From Whalleya microplaca (taxonomy: Eukaryota > Ascomycota > Sordariomycetes > Xylariales > Xylariaceae), in contig MU385735.1 in assembly GCA_022497155.1 (NCBI GenBank), forward strand, positions 372,001 to 436,000: 64,000 bases of DNA, given 5' to 3'. A program made the position numbers and the translations under genes. Positions 11,556 through 25,340 of this stretch are shown piece by piece. The number at the start of each line of letters is the position of its first letter. Position 1 is the stretch's first letter. The notes under the pieces were generated by a model. It was not told the DNA's origin and did no database searches. It was given only the letters and a program-made list of their open reading frames with translations.

Positions 11556-14030
11556 GTTGAGCACTGACGTTAGAGAGAAAGTAAGGCAACTAGGAACCCG
11601 TGAATGGGACGGCAAGTGGTTTTATGTACCCTAGGTAGCTAGAAACATACTCCCGATGTGGACTGCTAAGGAGAATTAAGAGATAGAGTAATGCCAATAT
11701 ACTTCGGAATTAGGAGTCAATCATTATGTTGCTTTTCTACACGAATCATAAATGGTACTCACTGCAGCATCGCAGCCTATAGAGTCATTTGCGGTTAAAT
11801 ATATTAGTATGGGGATAACATCCAAAGGAGCTCAAACCCCCTTGGCATGGTATCTAACAGTGAGCTCTATCTGCCGAGGATGTGGGGAAACCAAGGTCGG
11901 ATGCGCAAGTGGTCAAACATGGGATATGATAGATTAACTCGGGATTTGCAAGATTTGCCCCTAAAGCTCTGATCGATGCGATGCTCAATACGTACACATT
12001 CCAGAATAGAAAGTATCTATCTGTCTCGTTTGGATGCTGAATTCTGTGTCTGCCTTGATTCAGTTATAAATTAGAATGGTTATGCTGTTCTATTATCAGC
12101 AAATATTAGGTTACAAAGGTAGCAATGTCTAAGCATAAAACTCGCTAGGGAACATACAGTGACAGTGAAAAGTATGTACCGTAGTATGTAGCTTAGGGTC
12201 TCTTTTCTGACGTATTTTATAAGTTTTGCTAGATCACCATTATGTTTTTTAGTTAGATACAGTCAATAATATACACCAGATTCTACTAAATCGCAAACTT
12301 TTAAAGCGATACTGAAATGGCATAATAGGTCTACCATAGCAGAGCCCAATGCGTATATGTAATATCTCAGGGCGAGGGGTTGACACATAGCAAGACGTCC
12401 GGTGTCCGCTGCTATTATGATGGTAGGATTGAATTATTGATATGAAAACCGAATGAAAGCTTCGACTCAAATTCAAACCTCAAGTTCTTCCATATAACGG
12501 TCCAAAAATATTTTATGCGAAGTACACAGCTAAAGACACACGAGGCTAGGTATTCAAGTTTCCTCTGAAATAGCATCGATTTCAGCCAATCGTCAATAAT
12601 ATGATGCAACTAGGAGCTTAAAGACCTGGTTTAGTATGAAGTGAAGGGTCTTCTTAGATTTACAGGCAGCGGGTACTGGTAGGCCTCTATTCACCATCCG
12701 AGCAAATCTCACAAGAGATAAATCATCATATCTTTAGGGCTCACGCGCTTTCGTTTTCACGCCCCGTAGCTTGTATTAGCTTAACCCACATGGATGGTAA
12801 TCTCCTGTCCTTAAATCTTACGAACAATCCAGGACCTCCTTCAGTAATATCCGTGCCCTCGCCAGGTGTGCGATATCGTGTTAAACTTTTCAAATAAAGC
12901 TAAGAAGTCCTTGAAATTGCGCGCTGTCAACATGATTGTGCCTTTTAATATATATGAAGTTTTGAAGCGTACATGGTTACCTACGGGTTAATAGAGGCTC
13001 AATACACGCTGGTTGATAGAAAATATTTGTATTAATATACAATAACTTTAACCTTCATTTTGCCCTCACGGTATTGCTCACAGCGCCTACAGCTTAGCAT
13101 CTAAGCGACGGAGACGAAGTTCTCTAAGGAATCTCATACTGTACCAAAGGGACATGGAATAAGAACACCTACTATGAAATATGGGTTGAAGCCTGTGACC
13201 ATGTCAGTACTAACTGCGTATAACTACCTAGTCATACAACTACCAGATTCAGTATAGTAGGAAAACGATGAGGAATGATCGTTAGACGTTGACTTTATTT
13301 TCAATGTTCTCAGCCTCGTCCAATAATCGCTGCTATGTAGAAAACTAGATGTAGTAAAGCTTACCAATTCGTTCCGTAAATGGAGATATCTTGTTGATCC
13401 GATAAATTATTTTAACTAACTCTCATAAGCAATAGATTATTTACCCCTATCCGCGACATAGCTGTGGTAGTGGTTCGTGCCCTCAGCTTATGAGGGATCT
13501 GTTACCTAGTCACAGGTAGTTCACTCCACTATCATTAATACAACCACTTTTCGGCCACCATAATCCCTACCACAGCCTCCTTCCTAAGATACTACAACAT
13601 AGCGTTGTAGGTACGGTGCACAAACTGATATTCTTAACTTAAAGTGTAAGTGTAAAGTGTAAAGCGTAGAATAGTTTAAAGTTTCGACAGTTCCGACTTT
13701 CATTGGAACCCACTCCGCCTGGACACCTTCTCAGTTAAGTCGCATTGGTTGCGGACGAACCTTAGCTGAAGGTGGCTTATGGAGCTAAACGAGATTGAGA
13801 GGCTATACACGCTCTTGCCCTGAGCTGAAAACCTTATAGAACTCGATTCATCTCTAGTGGCATTTAGCGAATGGTCAGTGTGAGGCGCTTGGTATTCTTG
13901 AGAGTACCTACAAATACCTTCGTTTTCTCCCTTTACTTTCGGTATTCAACAAGAGTGCTACCTGTTCCGCAATCTCTATCCTTCAATATATACTTCTATC
14001 TTCTATCTCCCTTTACTTTTACCAACTTCC
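11556..14030. other. Intergenic region, AT-rich, small repeats and an imperfect hairpin
   Basis: This region contains the AA9 promoter side, with a CATAAAA TATA-like element on the minus strand near 11621-11627, and otherwise no credible gene. Repeats of AAGTGTA-like units occur at about 13641-13669. An imperfect inverted repeat lies at 13724-13739 and 13761-13774 (stem CACCTTC..CAG..TAAG). No transposon ORF was found. Confidence 0.5.
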
Positions 14031-14760
14031 ATGGCCGATATGATCCAAATGTCTTTCTTTAACCAATTTCCGTACGGTACGATAACCAACACCAGTCAAT
14101 TTCACAAAAAGCAACTCCAGGAGATCAATACCATACAAGCAAATATAACCCCAATACAGGACGATGACGTTGAAATGTTGGACGTCGAAATGTTGGATGT
14201 GGATTCTACTAATGTTGAAATCATAGACCTGGTCCCCATTGACATCGAGGTATCGGATGCTTTCACAGCTTCCGACCTGCCTTCATCTTCAGCGGGCTCA
14301 TCGTCACACGAAATGGATTGGGAGCCAACCACTAGTCAGTCATTCAAAATCATAATCCCAATGGATATTGATGACCTGCCGACCTATATGCTGCCCTAAT
14401 ACGCCGCCGGAAGAATAAGCGTTCACGCAACAACATTCAGAGGCGACGCCACTACACTTCAGCTACTACTCTTCGTCGCCAGAGACACTTAGCCATGAAC
14501 AGGACGACAACGACCCACGGAAAACGGAGACACCAATCAAAAACATCCGCCAAACTCTCAAGGACGTACAGAAGTATTGAGGAGCGCAAATCACGGCATT
14601 CCCGGATATTGATCACCTCCGAAATTTCCAAGAGCAAGAAGACGAGTCGTCGTTGCCAGCATGGCCTCCTTACAAGCAGACATAAATCAAAGATGACAGC
14701 CTATTCGAGTCGAAGCGATTCGTACTCACTCGCCGCGACCTCGACAACTCACTCTGCTAG
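14031..14760 (+). pseudogene. Small acidic-protein gene, 3' half apparently decayed
   Basis: An open frame starts at 14031 (MADMIQMSFFNQF) and is strongly acidic, with a DVEMLDVEMLDVD repeat and MDWEP. A GTCAGT donor after 14334 and a TTCAG acceptor at 14440 remove its first stop and lead into a frame that reads like ordinary protein (SYYSSSPETLSHEQDDNDP). That frame then meets a TGA at 14578-14580, giving 147 aa. Protein-like sequence continues beyond it (ITAFPDIDHLRNFQEQEDE, FVLTRRDLDNS), broken by TAA at 14683 and TAG at 14758. Each stop is one C-to-T change away from CGA, CAA or CAG, as expected from RIP-type mutation. The gene may instead simply end at 14580. A different frame stays open from about 14396 to 14830 but is an odd Arg/Lys/Ser-rich sequence, which I consider a shadow. 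Confidence 0.4.
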
Positions 14761-16106
14761 ACGAGGGAGGACCCGTCGAGACTTATATGCTATGCTACAT
14801 ACTCACAAGCATAGATCTGCTTCCCACTGACAGGGATCATCACGAATGATCTCACTACAAGGGTGATATTAATCGAGGAGGTAGCTTCATAGTCCAGGCC
14901 GTCCGCATGAAACAGTCATTCCCTGGGTCTAAGCCTATGGAATAAAGGACTCCGGCTTAGCGTCCAAAGCGGAATTGAAGGTTAGGTAATGGGAGCGCAA
15001 TCGACACTACAAATACCCGGACCCCGGGGATAAAAGACAACTGGTATAAACCAAGACCTGGAATAACACAAGACTTTGTATTGTCCATTTTGAGTATGTG
15101 TTTGATTGAATTAGACCTAGCCAGCGGCGAGTGATAGGTATGCGAGGATACCATTGGGGGACTACTGCTTTGCTGTACTACATGGTAGAAGCATCTTGGC
15201 TTCAGCCTTTGTTTAATAGTTAGGGGGCTCAATAGCAGAATACGAACCATAATTGTATTTACTTTTGGGATATCAATGTATTAGTGACTTAATCTCTGGC
15301 TTTCCCCTAAGATACATCCTCGAAGTTCGATGAGGTTTGTTTGGTATCGGTTTATTCATATGAAATCCGCCCATGTTCATTTCATCGCTTCTGTAGCGTA
15401 CCTAGATCTCATCCCATAATAGATCAAATAGACAGCTATTGCTGAGGTTGGCGCTAGTGCAGATATCACGACAGTAGTTTGGAATAGAATGAAACGCTTC
15501 AAGTGCTTGATTCAGACCATGCCCCCGCCTAAATCATCGAAGATCTATTTATGGTGGTGACTGCTGTTCTGGTCACGGCTAAAGTCTAATATCACCCAAG
15601 GCGGTCTCGGCCTTTGTCCACCAAGGATGTAATTCGTGCTAGTTTCCCTGCTACTTGTTGCGCACATAGCTCTGCGCCTTACAGCTCTCTCCAAATACAT
15701 GAACGAGCGTAAATGCATAGTTGCTCGCTAATATGGCGGAGCTTTCCCATCGATACGGTCAAGCAACTGGATGGGGCAAGTCTCTATCGCGCGAAGATGG
15801 CGAGTTCTCATTAGCGCAATCGATACGATATGGTACACATGAACTCCAAAGGGGCACCCTCCACGATGGAAAGGATGCATAATACCCGGCGAGTGGCTCG
15901 GGGGAGCGGCAATGCTGAACGATGTACGACAAGGAAGCCAAGGTTCCGGGACCAGGCAATACTACCATGACTCCACGTGGAGCTGGAGTCAATTGGATAT
16001 ATTACATGAAATAGTACTCGAAGCTCCTGTATCTTCGAATTCATATTCGATCTATTGACCTGCTTAATCCAGCTGTACCATCTCGACCTAGGGACGTCTG
16101 CCCAAG
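14761..16106. other. Intergenic region without recognisable gene
   Basis: This is upstream sequence of the CE15 gene. The short open frames on both strands have no family features. I see no repeat or RNA gene. Confidence 0.6.
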
Positions 16107-17680
16107 ATGCCATCCCTCAAAGCTGCCGCTTTCATGGCGGCTACGTCTCTAACAGGGCTCACCGTAGCTCGTCCCGCTCTAGAAAGTCGCACCGCAGCCG
16201 CTGAGTGCGCACCTGTCCCAGCGGCGGGCGAATATCCTACGTGGGAAGAACTACCGCTTCAGTCGACAGTTCCGGACCCATTCCTTCCACTCGCATATAC
16301 GACGCCGGACAGCGCATCCGACGTCATGGCAGGCAAGGGCAAGAACAGGATCCAGACGCCAGAGGAGTGGTACCAGTGCCGGCAGCCAGAGATCCTGCAG
16401 CTGCTCCAGGAGTACCAGTACGTGAATCTCATATTCCCCTAAGAGGCAGGCCCAGATAAAATCGTAAGCCTACTACGTTTGCATAGCAAACTCACTGAAC
16501 CTCCGATCCGCAGATATGGCTACTACCCCGACCATGCGCAAGAAACCGTCAAGGCGACGCGCAGCGGGAACACCGTCAACATTGAGGTGACGGCGGACGG
16601 CAAGACGGGCCAGTTCAGCGCGACGCTGGCGCTGCCCGCGACGTCGCCCGCGCCCGTCGTCATCAACATCGGCGGCATGACGAACCAGCCGTACCTGCAG
16701 GCGGGGATCGCCGTCGTGGGCTTCGACTACACGCGCGTGTCGTCCGACAGCAACGCCAAGACCGGCGCCTTCTGGGATATTTATAAGGGGCGGGATATCG
16801 GTGCGTCTGCTCGGTCCCATCTTTCGCCCTCCATCTCATCTTCTATCCTCCAGTTTGGGTCTGGTCGGGGGAAGAATACGCACCAACAGTAGCACTGACA
16901 CATGCGCAATGGAACACTAACCCATCTCACCCACAGGCACCCTAACAGCCTGGGCCTGGGGCTTCCACCGGGTCCTCGACGCGCTCAACGCCACAGTTCC
17001 CGAAATCGACGCCACCCGCGTCGGCGTAACCGGGTGTTCACGCCTGGGCAAAGCGGCACTAGCCGCGGGCCTCTTCGACACGCGCATCACGCTGACGATG
17101 CCGATGAGCAGCGGCGTGCAGGGGCTGGGGCCGTACCGGTACCACGGGCTGAGCGGGCAGGACGAGACGCTGGAGAACAGCAAGAGCGGGGCCGGGTGGT
17201 GGAGCAACAGCGGCCTGGGGACGTTCGTGAACCACGCCGAGAACCTGCCGTACGACGCGCACACGATCGCGGCCGCGCTGGCGCCGCGCGCGCTGGTCAT
17301 CGATCAGGGCGAGGGCGACCAGTTTACGAACTCGAAGGGGACTGCGGTTATTGTGTATCCCGCTGCTAAGCTCGTGTATGACTGGTTGGGTGTTGGGGAT
17401 CAGATCGCTATGTCGGTGAGGAGTGGTGGGCACTGCGATATGAGTGGATTGTATGTTTCTCCTATTTCTCGAGTTCTTGGTCCCTCTGTTTCCCGTTTTA
17501 TTGTGCCTATGCTTGAGACACCGATACTGACTTTAGCTGTGTAGTAATAGCGTTCTGCCCTTCGTGACAAAGGTCCTCCTGAACCAGACCATCACCAAGG
17601 ACTACAACAATTTGGGCACTTACGGCTCCCCGATGACGACAGCCTATCCATGGGCTACTGCGGTGCCACATCCAGCTTAG
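16107..17680 (+). CDS. CE15-like glucuronoyl esterase (secreted)
   Basis: Exons 16107-16417, 16514-16800, 16937-17450 and 17545-17680 give 415 aa. The donors are GTACGT, GTGCGT and GTATGT. The N-terminus has a signal peptide (MPSLKAAAFMAATSLTGLTVA). The alpha/beta-hydrolase nucleophile motif VTGCSRLGKAAL, with S234, is the hallmark of CE15, and H365 in RSGGHCDM fits the catalytic histidine. CE15 enzymes hydrolyse esters between 4-O-methylglucuronic acid of xylan and lignin alcohols. Unusually, where typical fungal CE15 enzymes read IPQESG, this protein reads MPMSSG, so the usual catalytic Glu is absent. Acidic residues in VIDQGEGDQ could replace it. There is no CBM1. Coding DNA is very GC-rich from about 16540 to 17330 and drops sharply afterwards. 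The 3' end faces the ZIP gene 223 bp away. Confidence 0.88.
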
Positions 17681-17903
17681 TTATCACAATAGCAGATAGT
17701 GATTGGGGAACCGTACATAAAAGACCAGATTAGCAGAATATATTCATCCGAACTCTACCTGGAGTACCCTATCTGACGCATATGACGCTGATACCATGCA
17801 CCACTAGCAACCCGTGTCTATAGGTGACCCCTTACATTGCACTGATGCAAGCATATATGATTTCGACTCCTAAAACGCCACCATTACCCTTCTAGATCTT
17901 GGA

Positions 17904-19458
17904 TTACGCAAAAGCACCCACAATGGCCATGAGCGTGGCGCCCGCGAGCACCGCGAGGCCAGCATTCCTTCTCCTTTTCCCCTTTAGTGATTTATAACTC
18001 TTGTCTGTGAGGAAGTCCTCAGCTAGTAGTTGCACAAGTCCCGCAAATAGCAGTAGACCGCTCGAGATCGCGTTCATAAAGCCTACCATGAGCAGGCCGG
18101 TCTGACTACGGGGGTCGTACATTGTATGTACGGCCAGCCCGATCGCCTGACCAATGGGCGTTGTAAGCCCGTAGGCTAGCACCATCAGCCACGGACGTAG
18201 AGACGCACGTGGAAATTGGATACCCGCTATTCGGGAGCCTAGAGCAAGGCCCTCGAAGGTCTGATGGAAGGCGATGGCGATGAGAAAGACCACAAATGGA
18301 GGCCCTGTTGCCACAGACACCGCCATCCCTATAAATACGCTGTGGAATAGAATCCCCGCCTCTAGTAACATGCACTGGAGCATCAATCGCTTCTGCTCAT
18401 CCGGCGTTGGTGGCGCTTGAGCTACCGCGGATTCAGAATGCCGATTCGTCTGGTTGCTTGATCCAGGGCGAGCAAGGGGCTGTGAATCATCATTTGTTGC
18501 GGGATCGAGTTCATCTAGATGCATGACGAGATCATCGTCGTCGTCGTCGTCGTCGTCGTCTTCGTCATTGTTGAGAACGTAGGGTTTCTTCCCATTCGAA
18601 GGTTCGACGATCGTAGGTGTAGAATCCGGCAGAGGCGAGACATCAGCCATGAGGCCTTGACTTGCGCCAAGGTCATCGAGTGCGATGTCTGCTGGTCGGT
18701 GACCGGCATTTCTCCTGGCCGCCAAACCGCCGTTCGTCTGCACTTTAACGTTGTCCTCCCCTCCCTCCTCCGCATCTTCGTTATCCGAGTCCCAGGCATG
18801 ATGATGTGAATGCGAGTGCCCGGCACCTCGAGTAGTCAGGTAAGATTCTAAGCCCACGACTACCAAAGCCGACACCATGGCAACTAGCCCGGCCATCGAC
18901 GGGTACCCTTCGTTGAAGGCATATGGAAGACAGGGGTCTGTCAGGGAGGTGAAAGCGGTGGGCAGCAGGTGGACGAAGGCAGTGGCGAGTAGGACGCCAG
19001 TTCCAAAGTGTTGGCTCAGGAAAACGATATTGTTGGTCCGCCGGCTCTTGGAGGTTTGGCGCGAGAAGAGGGGAAAGCCGCATGCTTGATTGTTCCCACA
19101 CGGTCAGCGAGCTCGATCTATAATCAAAGACAAGAACCACGTAGAGACAAGAGCGGAGATCTTACAGAGCGTGCTGAGAGTTAGAATTAGAAATAAGGCG
19201 AAGACGTGTAAGGGCGTGTCGTATGCGCCTCGCTCCCCAGACCCGCACGATGGCTTCTCAGAATCGGAGGCACCATTGCCATCTTGTCTTCGTGATAGTT
19301 CAGCTAGCAGTACATCGGTCGGTACGGAGTTCCAAGAGATATCTTGAGTAGGCAGAGTTAGTCGACCAATCAACGAGGTATCAATGGGGGACGAATGACG
19401 ACACATGCGGATGGGATGGGATTGAATCGAACATACCTCGCAGGCCAGGCCACTCCAT
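17904..19458 (-). CDS. ZIP-family zinc/iron transporter
   Basis: Exons 19437-19458, 19166-19342 and 17904-19084 on the minus strand give 459 aa, starting MEWPGLRDISW. ZIP signatures include LATAFVHLLPTAF in the N-terminal half, LEAGILFHSVFIGMAV and IAFHQTFEGLALG, where the His and Glu residues form the metal pathway. They are followed by LTTPIGQAIG and further membrane helices to the C-terminus. The variable cytosolic loop is long, with a His-rich stretch (GHSHSHHH) and a run of aspartates encoded by a GAC/GAT microsatellite around 18532-18565. Fungal ZIPs of this type import zinc, or occasionally iron, at the plasma membrane or from stores. The loop could sense metal, which is an inference. 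It converges with the CE15 gene. Confidence 0.93.
18532..18565. repeat. Trinucleotide (GAC/GTC) microsatellite inside the ZIP gene
   Basis: Tandem GTC triplets on the plus strand encode a run of about nine aspartates in the cytosolic loop of the ZIP transporter. The repeat keeps the frame. Such tracts commonly vary in length between strains. Confidence 0.85.
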
Positions 19459-22400
19459 TACGAAGGGTTGTAGTGAAATGATTGGTTTATTGGCAATTAG
19501 AGGCAGGAGAAGGCAACATTGTTTCAACTTGGAGCAATTCCGACAAAGCCTGTCTGCCTCTCACTAGTATCGTCCTTGCGTTCAGGAACAAGCTGTCATT
19601 GTTGAAGGGATGGGATCGGCCGAGGATACAAAGGTACAATTTACCACGTGGAGACTCTGGAATACCCGTCTGCCCGTTGACGTCCATGCGCGGCTGGCAG
19701 ACGTGCACAGATCCATTACTCCAGCCACACTGTGGCATTACCTATATCTCAGACCACTCAATATTCAGACACCCCAGTCTAAGCCTATATAGGTAGTTTA
19801 TTGGACCAAAGCGGTTTAGTCACTCACATGCAAGTTACAGTCATAGGTATCTTGCACCTGTAGGATAGGCAAGCTGTGGTATTGATTGATCATGGAGTTC
19901 TGAACTGTGTGACTAAGTATTCACTTCTTAATGATACAACAGCTAAGAGCTTCAAGCAATGGATTCCTAGCTTCTAGGTAATCATAATCAATTCCTTCCA
20001 TGGACCATGGGACACTATCTAAGAACAATCACTCAGCAAATCTGCATAAGTACTTAGTAGATAAACAGGCCTCAAACTGATTTGTCTTCGTCCACAACTC
20101 TGACATGGAACGTTGACAACGAATGTGTAAGTACGAAGAATTATGAGGCTCGCCGTTCTGGCAATTCAGAACAGCCTGCTTGGTTGCTTCTTGAAAATTC
20201 ATATAGTCAAGCTAGAAACTGGATGCTCATAAATCTAGGTTATGAGATATGACTAGCCGTTCTACCCAGTTCCATATCGTTCATTGAGTCTAGAGCTCTC
20301 TATACTAACATTCAACTATGAATTCTGTATAGGATATATCGCTTCCTATCCTCAGAGGTCATAAGATTGACAAACCCGAGTCAAATGTTGCGATTCCGTT
20401 TTCATAAAAGGTACGAGTTACGATCTTACACATGTCCCCTTTTCTGTCATGCTAAGAATCAGCTATAAAGACTAGACCTCAGCCCCCACAATTCACTAAG
20501 GGGACACTCTAAGCAACGCTATAGATGTGGCCAGAACCTACTAATAAAGCTTAAAATCCAGCGGCTCCGCATCTAGACTATGTCTTCACGATGCATCATA
20601 TTCACATCGTAAAACTTATTGCGGTGCTGTGCGGATAAACCCTGCTCAACATATTCTAATGCATCTTCTATCTAAGACCTATGTCAAACTTCCCTATATC
20701 CTTTCTGAATAGTTCTAGGTATGGACTCGAAACCCAGCTATTTCAGACTAATATCCTTTCTTATCCCTTATAATGCTACAGTTGATTCTAGATACAGGCT
20801 TAGCCACATGATAATCTCCAACATCCATATTATCAACGGATTCCATTAGTACCAGCGTAGATGTTTATGCTGTTTACAAGCTTCAGGTTGTTTCGAGTGA
20901 TTGTGTCATCGTGCAGACAGGAGACAATATTTCTCCCCTGCCGAAGTTTGCAAAAGTACATTAGCGCTGGCTAGTTGTGCCCCGTCACATTTGTACACAA
21001 CTTAGATGTTCTAGTTCTAGATTAGAGTTTAAACACTTTCCAGACTGTCGGGTTCTCGACTTGCCGTCTCTAGACCTTCCACCATTAAGAATGGGTACTA
21101 CACTATCTCAACTACCTGACTTATGCTCCAACCATCACCAACTGTCAGTCCCAACTTTACATCAACTCCAAAGTTTAGTATTACACAGCTGCCACTATCT
21201 GGAAACACTCACATCTTATAACGCAAGTGTATCTTTCATTTGCTTTCACTGAGCCAGCGAATTTCTCACAGGCTATGGTTGAACGCAAACTTCTCTTATA
21301 ATCTCATCTGAGCGTCAAAATGATGTTTCTGTTTCCGAGTAGCGTAGCATCGAATGAGCCACTGTGAACCTTGAGGTTAATGTCAATACGAACCAAGAGT
21401 GCTCTGTAAAACGCATTTTCTATGAATTACATAAGGTTACGCGCTATCCCTATTTGGCCATGTCACGATGTCATCTTCAACACCGCCAAGCTTTCTAAAT
21501 CACATACTTGTGTTCTAGTATGAATATGGACGTGATCTAGTCGCTCTCAGGTTGACGATTAACATGACAGCTGTGAAGTTCATATAACCCCATAGAGGTT
21601 ACACCATCCACTTCGGCGATACAGCCGGCGCGGCTCGGCCAGATCAAGATCCCTAGATCTCCGATACTAAAGATCTCTTGGGTCAGCTAGACTGCCATAA
21701 GGATCGTCTGGCTATATTACCATAACATAATGATCTTTGTAAATCATGACTTATTGGAGGATCAAACTTGCCTTATCCACTTGCTGAGGTGCTGAGATCT
21801 TAGCCGCAATAGAGCTCTTTGGATGTCGCCCGTGACTTACCGTAAATTAGACCTTAGACGACCTTGTTCGGCGCTTCCTTGTCACTTTGACTTTCACTCC
21901 CATCTTCTGTCTCTCGAATAGTCCAATGGTTTTAATCCTTGATGGATTTATAGCTCTAGGTCTGCCTAGCCCTACCGCATATTGAATACCAATATGTTTC
22001 GAGCTTCATACTAATTCATTTACTACGGTCGTGTGAAAAATATCGCAGATAATTTGAAGCAAGTTGTAGAATTTCTCCTCTATCTAGTAATTATTGCGAC
22101 GTCGGTTAATACAAGGTTGAATCAAGCAACAGTGACGTTTAAGTCCGTATATGCAGCTGACTCTGAGAATACGTCAGACCATGAGTTCGTATGGGTAGAC
22201 ATACAAGGCATTACCAATCCCAATCCAACGGGTCTTTCTTGTGTATATGCTACTATGACTCGCAATAAAGTTTTGACTCGTACAAGAATCTACCTTGAAC
22301 TTCATGTGTTGGTGCACCGACTAGCATTGCTCTAGTTTTCACCCTATAGACTCTAATTAAGCTTCGATACAATGCTAAGTCTACTATCATTGAGTGTGAA

Positions 22401-22753
22401 CTTCAAAATAAGTCCAAGCTCCATGCCCAAATATCCCAAGCTATAGTTAGCACATCTTACTTAGCCTCTTTCTCCATTCTAGATGGCTTTATCCCTCATC
22501 TAAAGTTCCTCAACCATCTAGCATCGCTCCTGAATTAGCTCGTCTGTGGCCATACGAACCCCAGAATCTAAGTGATCATACTACTTCGTCATGGTAGCTA
22601 CTAGATGTCGCCATACTTCACTACTTGGCTCCAAAGTCACTAGAGCCCTTATATAATTCAAGCCCGTCCCTCAAGCTCACAAATTTTGGAAGGCACCAGG
22701 AACCTGAACTTACAACCTCGCTTTAATTCTTCTTTGCTGCTTACCCGTCGATC
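19459..22753. other. 3.3-kb intergenic region without recognisable gene
   Basis: I find no gene here. Short frames such as 20977-21252 and 22033-22335 have no signature, no neighbouring splice-compatible exons and unlikely composition. The plus strand is pyrimidine-rich over about 20480-22700. An untranslated RNA or an old eroded element is possible but cannot be shown. Confidence 0.5.
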
Positions 22754-24090
<1,337 letters not shown>

Positions 24091-25340
24091 GTGCGCCCTT
24101 TAGGACTTAATACAAAAAATAGGTCATGGCTGAAAGGGTTCAACAGAGAAAAGTGGATTCCCGAACTGAGAATGTTCTGATGATTGTTAAAGGCTGGATG
24201 TCCATATGTGACGGACTGGATAGCGAATACGTGATTTTAGCACTATGAACATAGTGATACTATGTGTCCTCCCATAGTAAGCTTTTAAGTATATAAAATT
24301 GTAGAATTTTGAGCTACTATGCCTGTTAACTATTCCTTCCTACTATTGTACCCTTACCTGCAGAAACAAGAGAAATAAGAAAGAGTAAGCCTTTTTGAAA
24401 TGGTGGTATAAACTATCCAACATTACAATACTGTATCCTTGAATTGATATAAACGAAAAAGTGTTGCGCTATTAACTAGTCAAAGATGGTGTGATGGCAA
24501 ATGGTGAGCATGCATGGAGGTACCAAATCTAATTATTCAACCTTAGGCCACATGGAAACACATTCACGGTACATACAGACCAATCCGAACGACTGAGGAA
24601 CCAACTCGAGTAGGTCATACTAAGGCTACTTTCTGGTTCTATTGACTGTCTCGAGTCAATCACAATGACTAGGCAATGTGCAAAATGTGGGTGCTCACGA
24701 GTCATTGTGCTGTTAGAAAAGGGCGGAGGGACGAGATCACTCGACCTAAATATGCGTGGACCAATCATAACCACGAAAAGCACTACATATGGTCCCGAAA
24801 CGGATAACAAGTTCTTTACATAGCAAGGGGCGCTTAGATCCGAGCCGAACATGGACATAAACGAGTCTGGGGTGCATATGGCCTATAAGCGACGCCGTTT
24901 TATAATCGGGTATTTTAGCCTCATTCGAACCATGGAAATTTTGTGTCGGTTCCTCAAATTTGGGCTCCAAAATGTCGAGCATTGCCTATTTCAATACACA
25001 GGTCTCGGTCTCAAGCCGGATAAAGACACTCGTAAGAATGGCGAGCAACCTCTTCTTCATGACTGAAAGTCAAGTGACCATCAGACCTTGCGGGGATGAT
25101 AGAGAAAAATATAACCCTCCCAGTTTCCTTGCCGGTTGAGACCGCTATGGGATATCATGTCTGCCGATTAGATTTCCTTGGCGGACTTCGTGTACTAATT
25201 AATACTGAACACCCAGGCTGACAAGACTCAATCTCTGTGCCCTAGCTAAAAAGAGAGACTCCAGTCCTCAGAGGGACGAGCCATGGCGCCTCATCTGCTC
25301 TGTAAGGTTGTTTGGTAGCCCTTTGCACGACATCTTCAAC
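24091..25340. other. Intergenic region with a perfect 10-bp inverted repeat
   Basis: This is the 3' side of the protease and promoter of the dioxygenase gene. CACAATGACT (24661-24670) and its reverse complement AGTCATTGTG (24700-24709) form a perfect inverted repeat around 29 nt. Short overlapping frames at 24529-25066 show no family features. No TATA box was assigned with confidence. Confidence 0.5.

Noticed and set aside
14396..14830. Long open plus-strand frame rich in Arg, Lys and Ser
   Set aside because: The composition is unlike known proteins and unlike the acidic upstream exon; the neighbouring frame reads more like protein, so I consider it a shadow.
20977..22335. Short frames and pyrimidine-rich strand that might be an old transposon
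   Set aside because: No reverse transcriptase or transposase motifs and no terminal repeats could be found.
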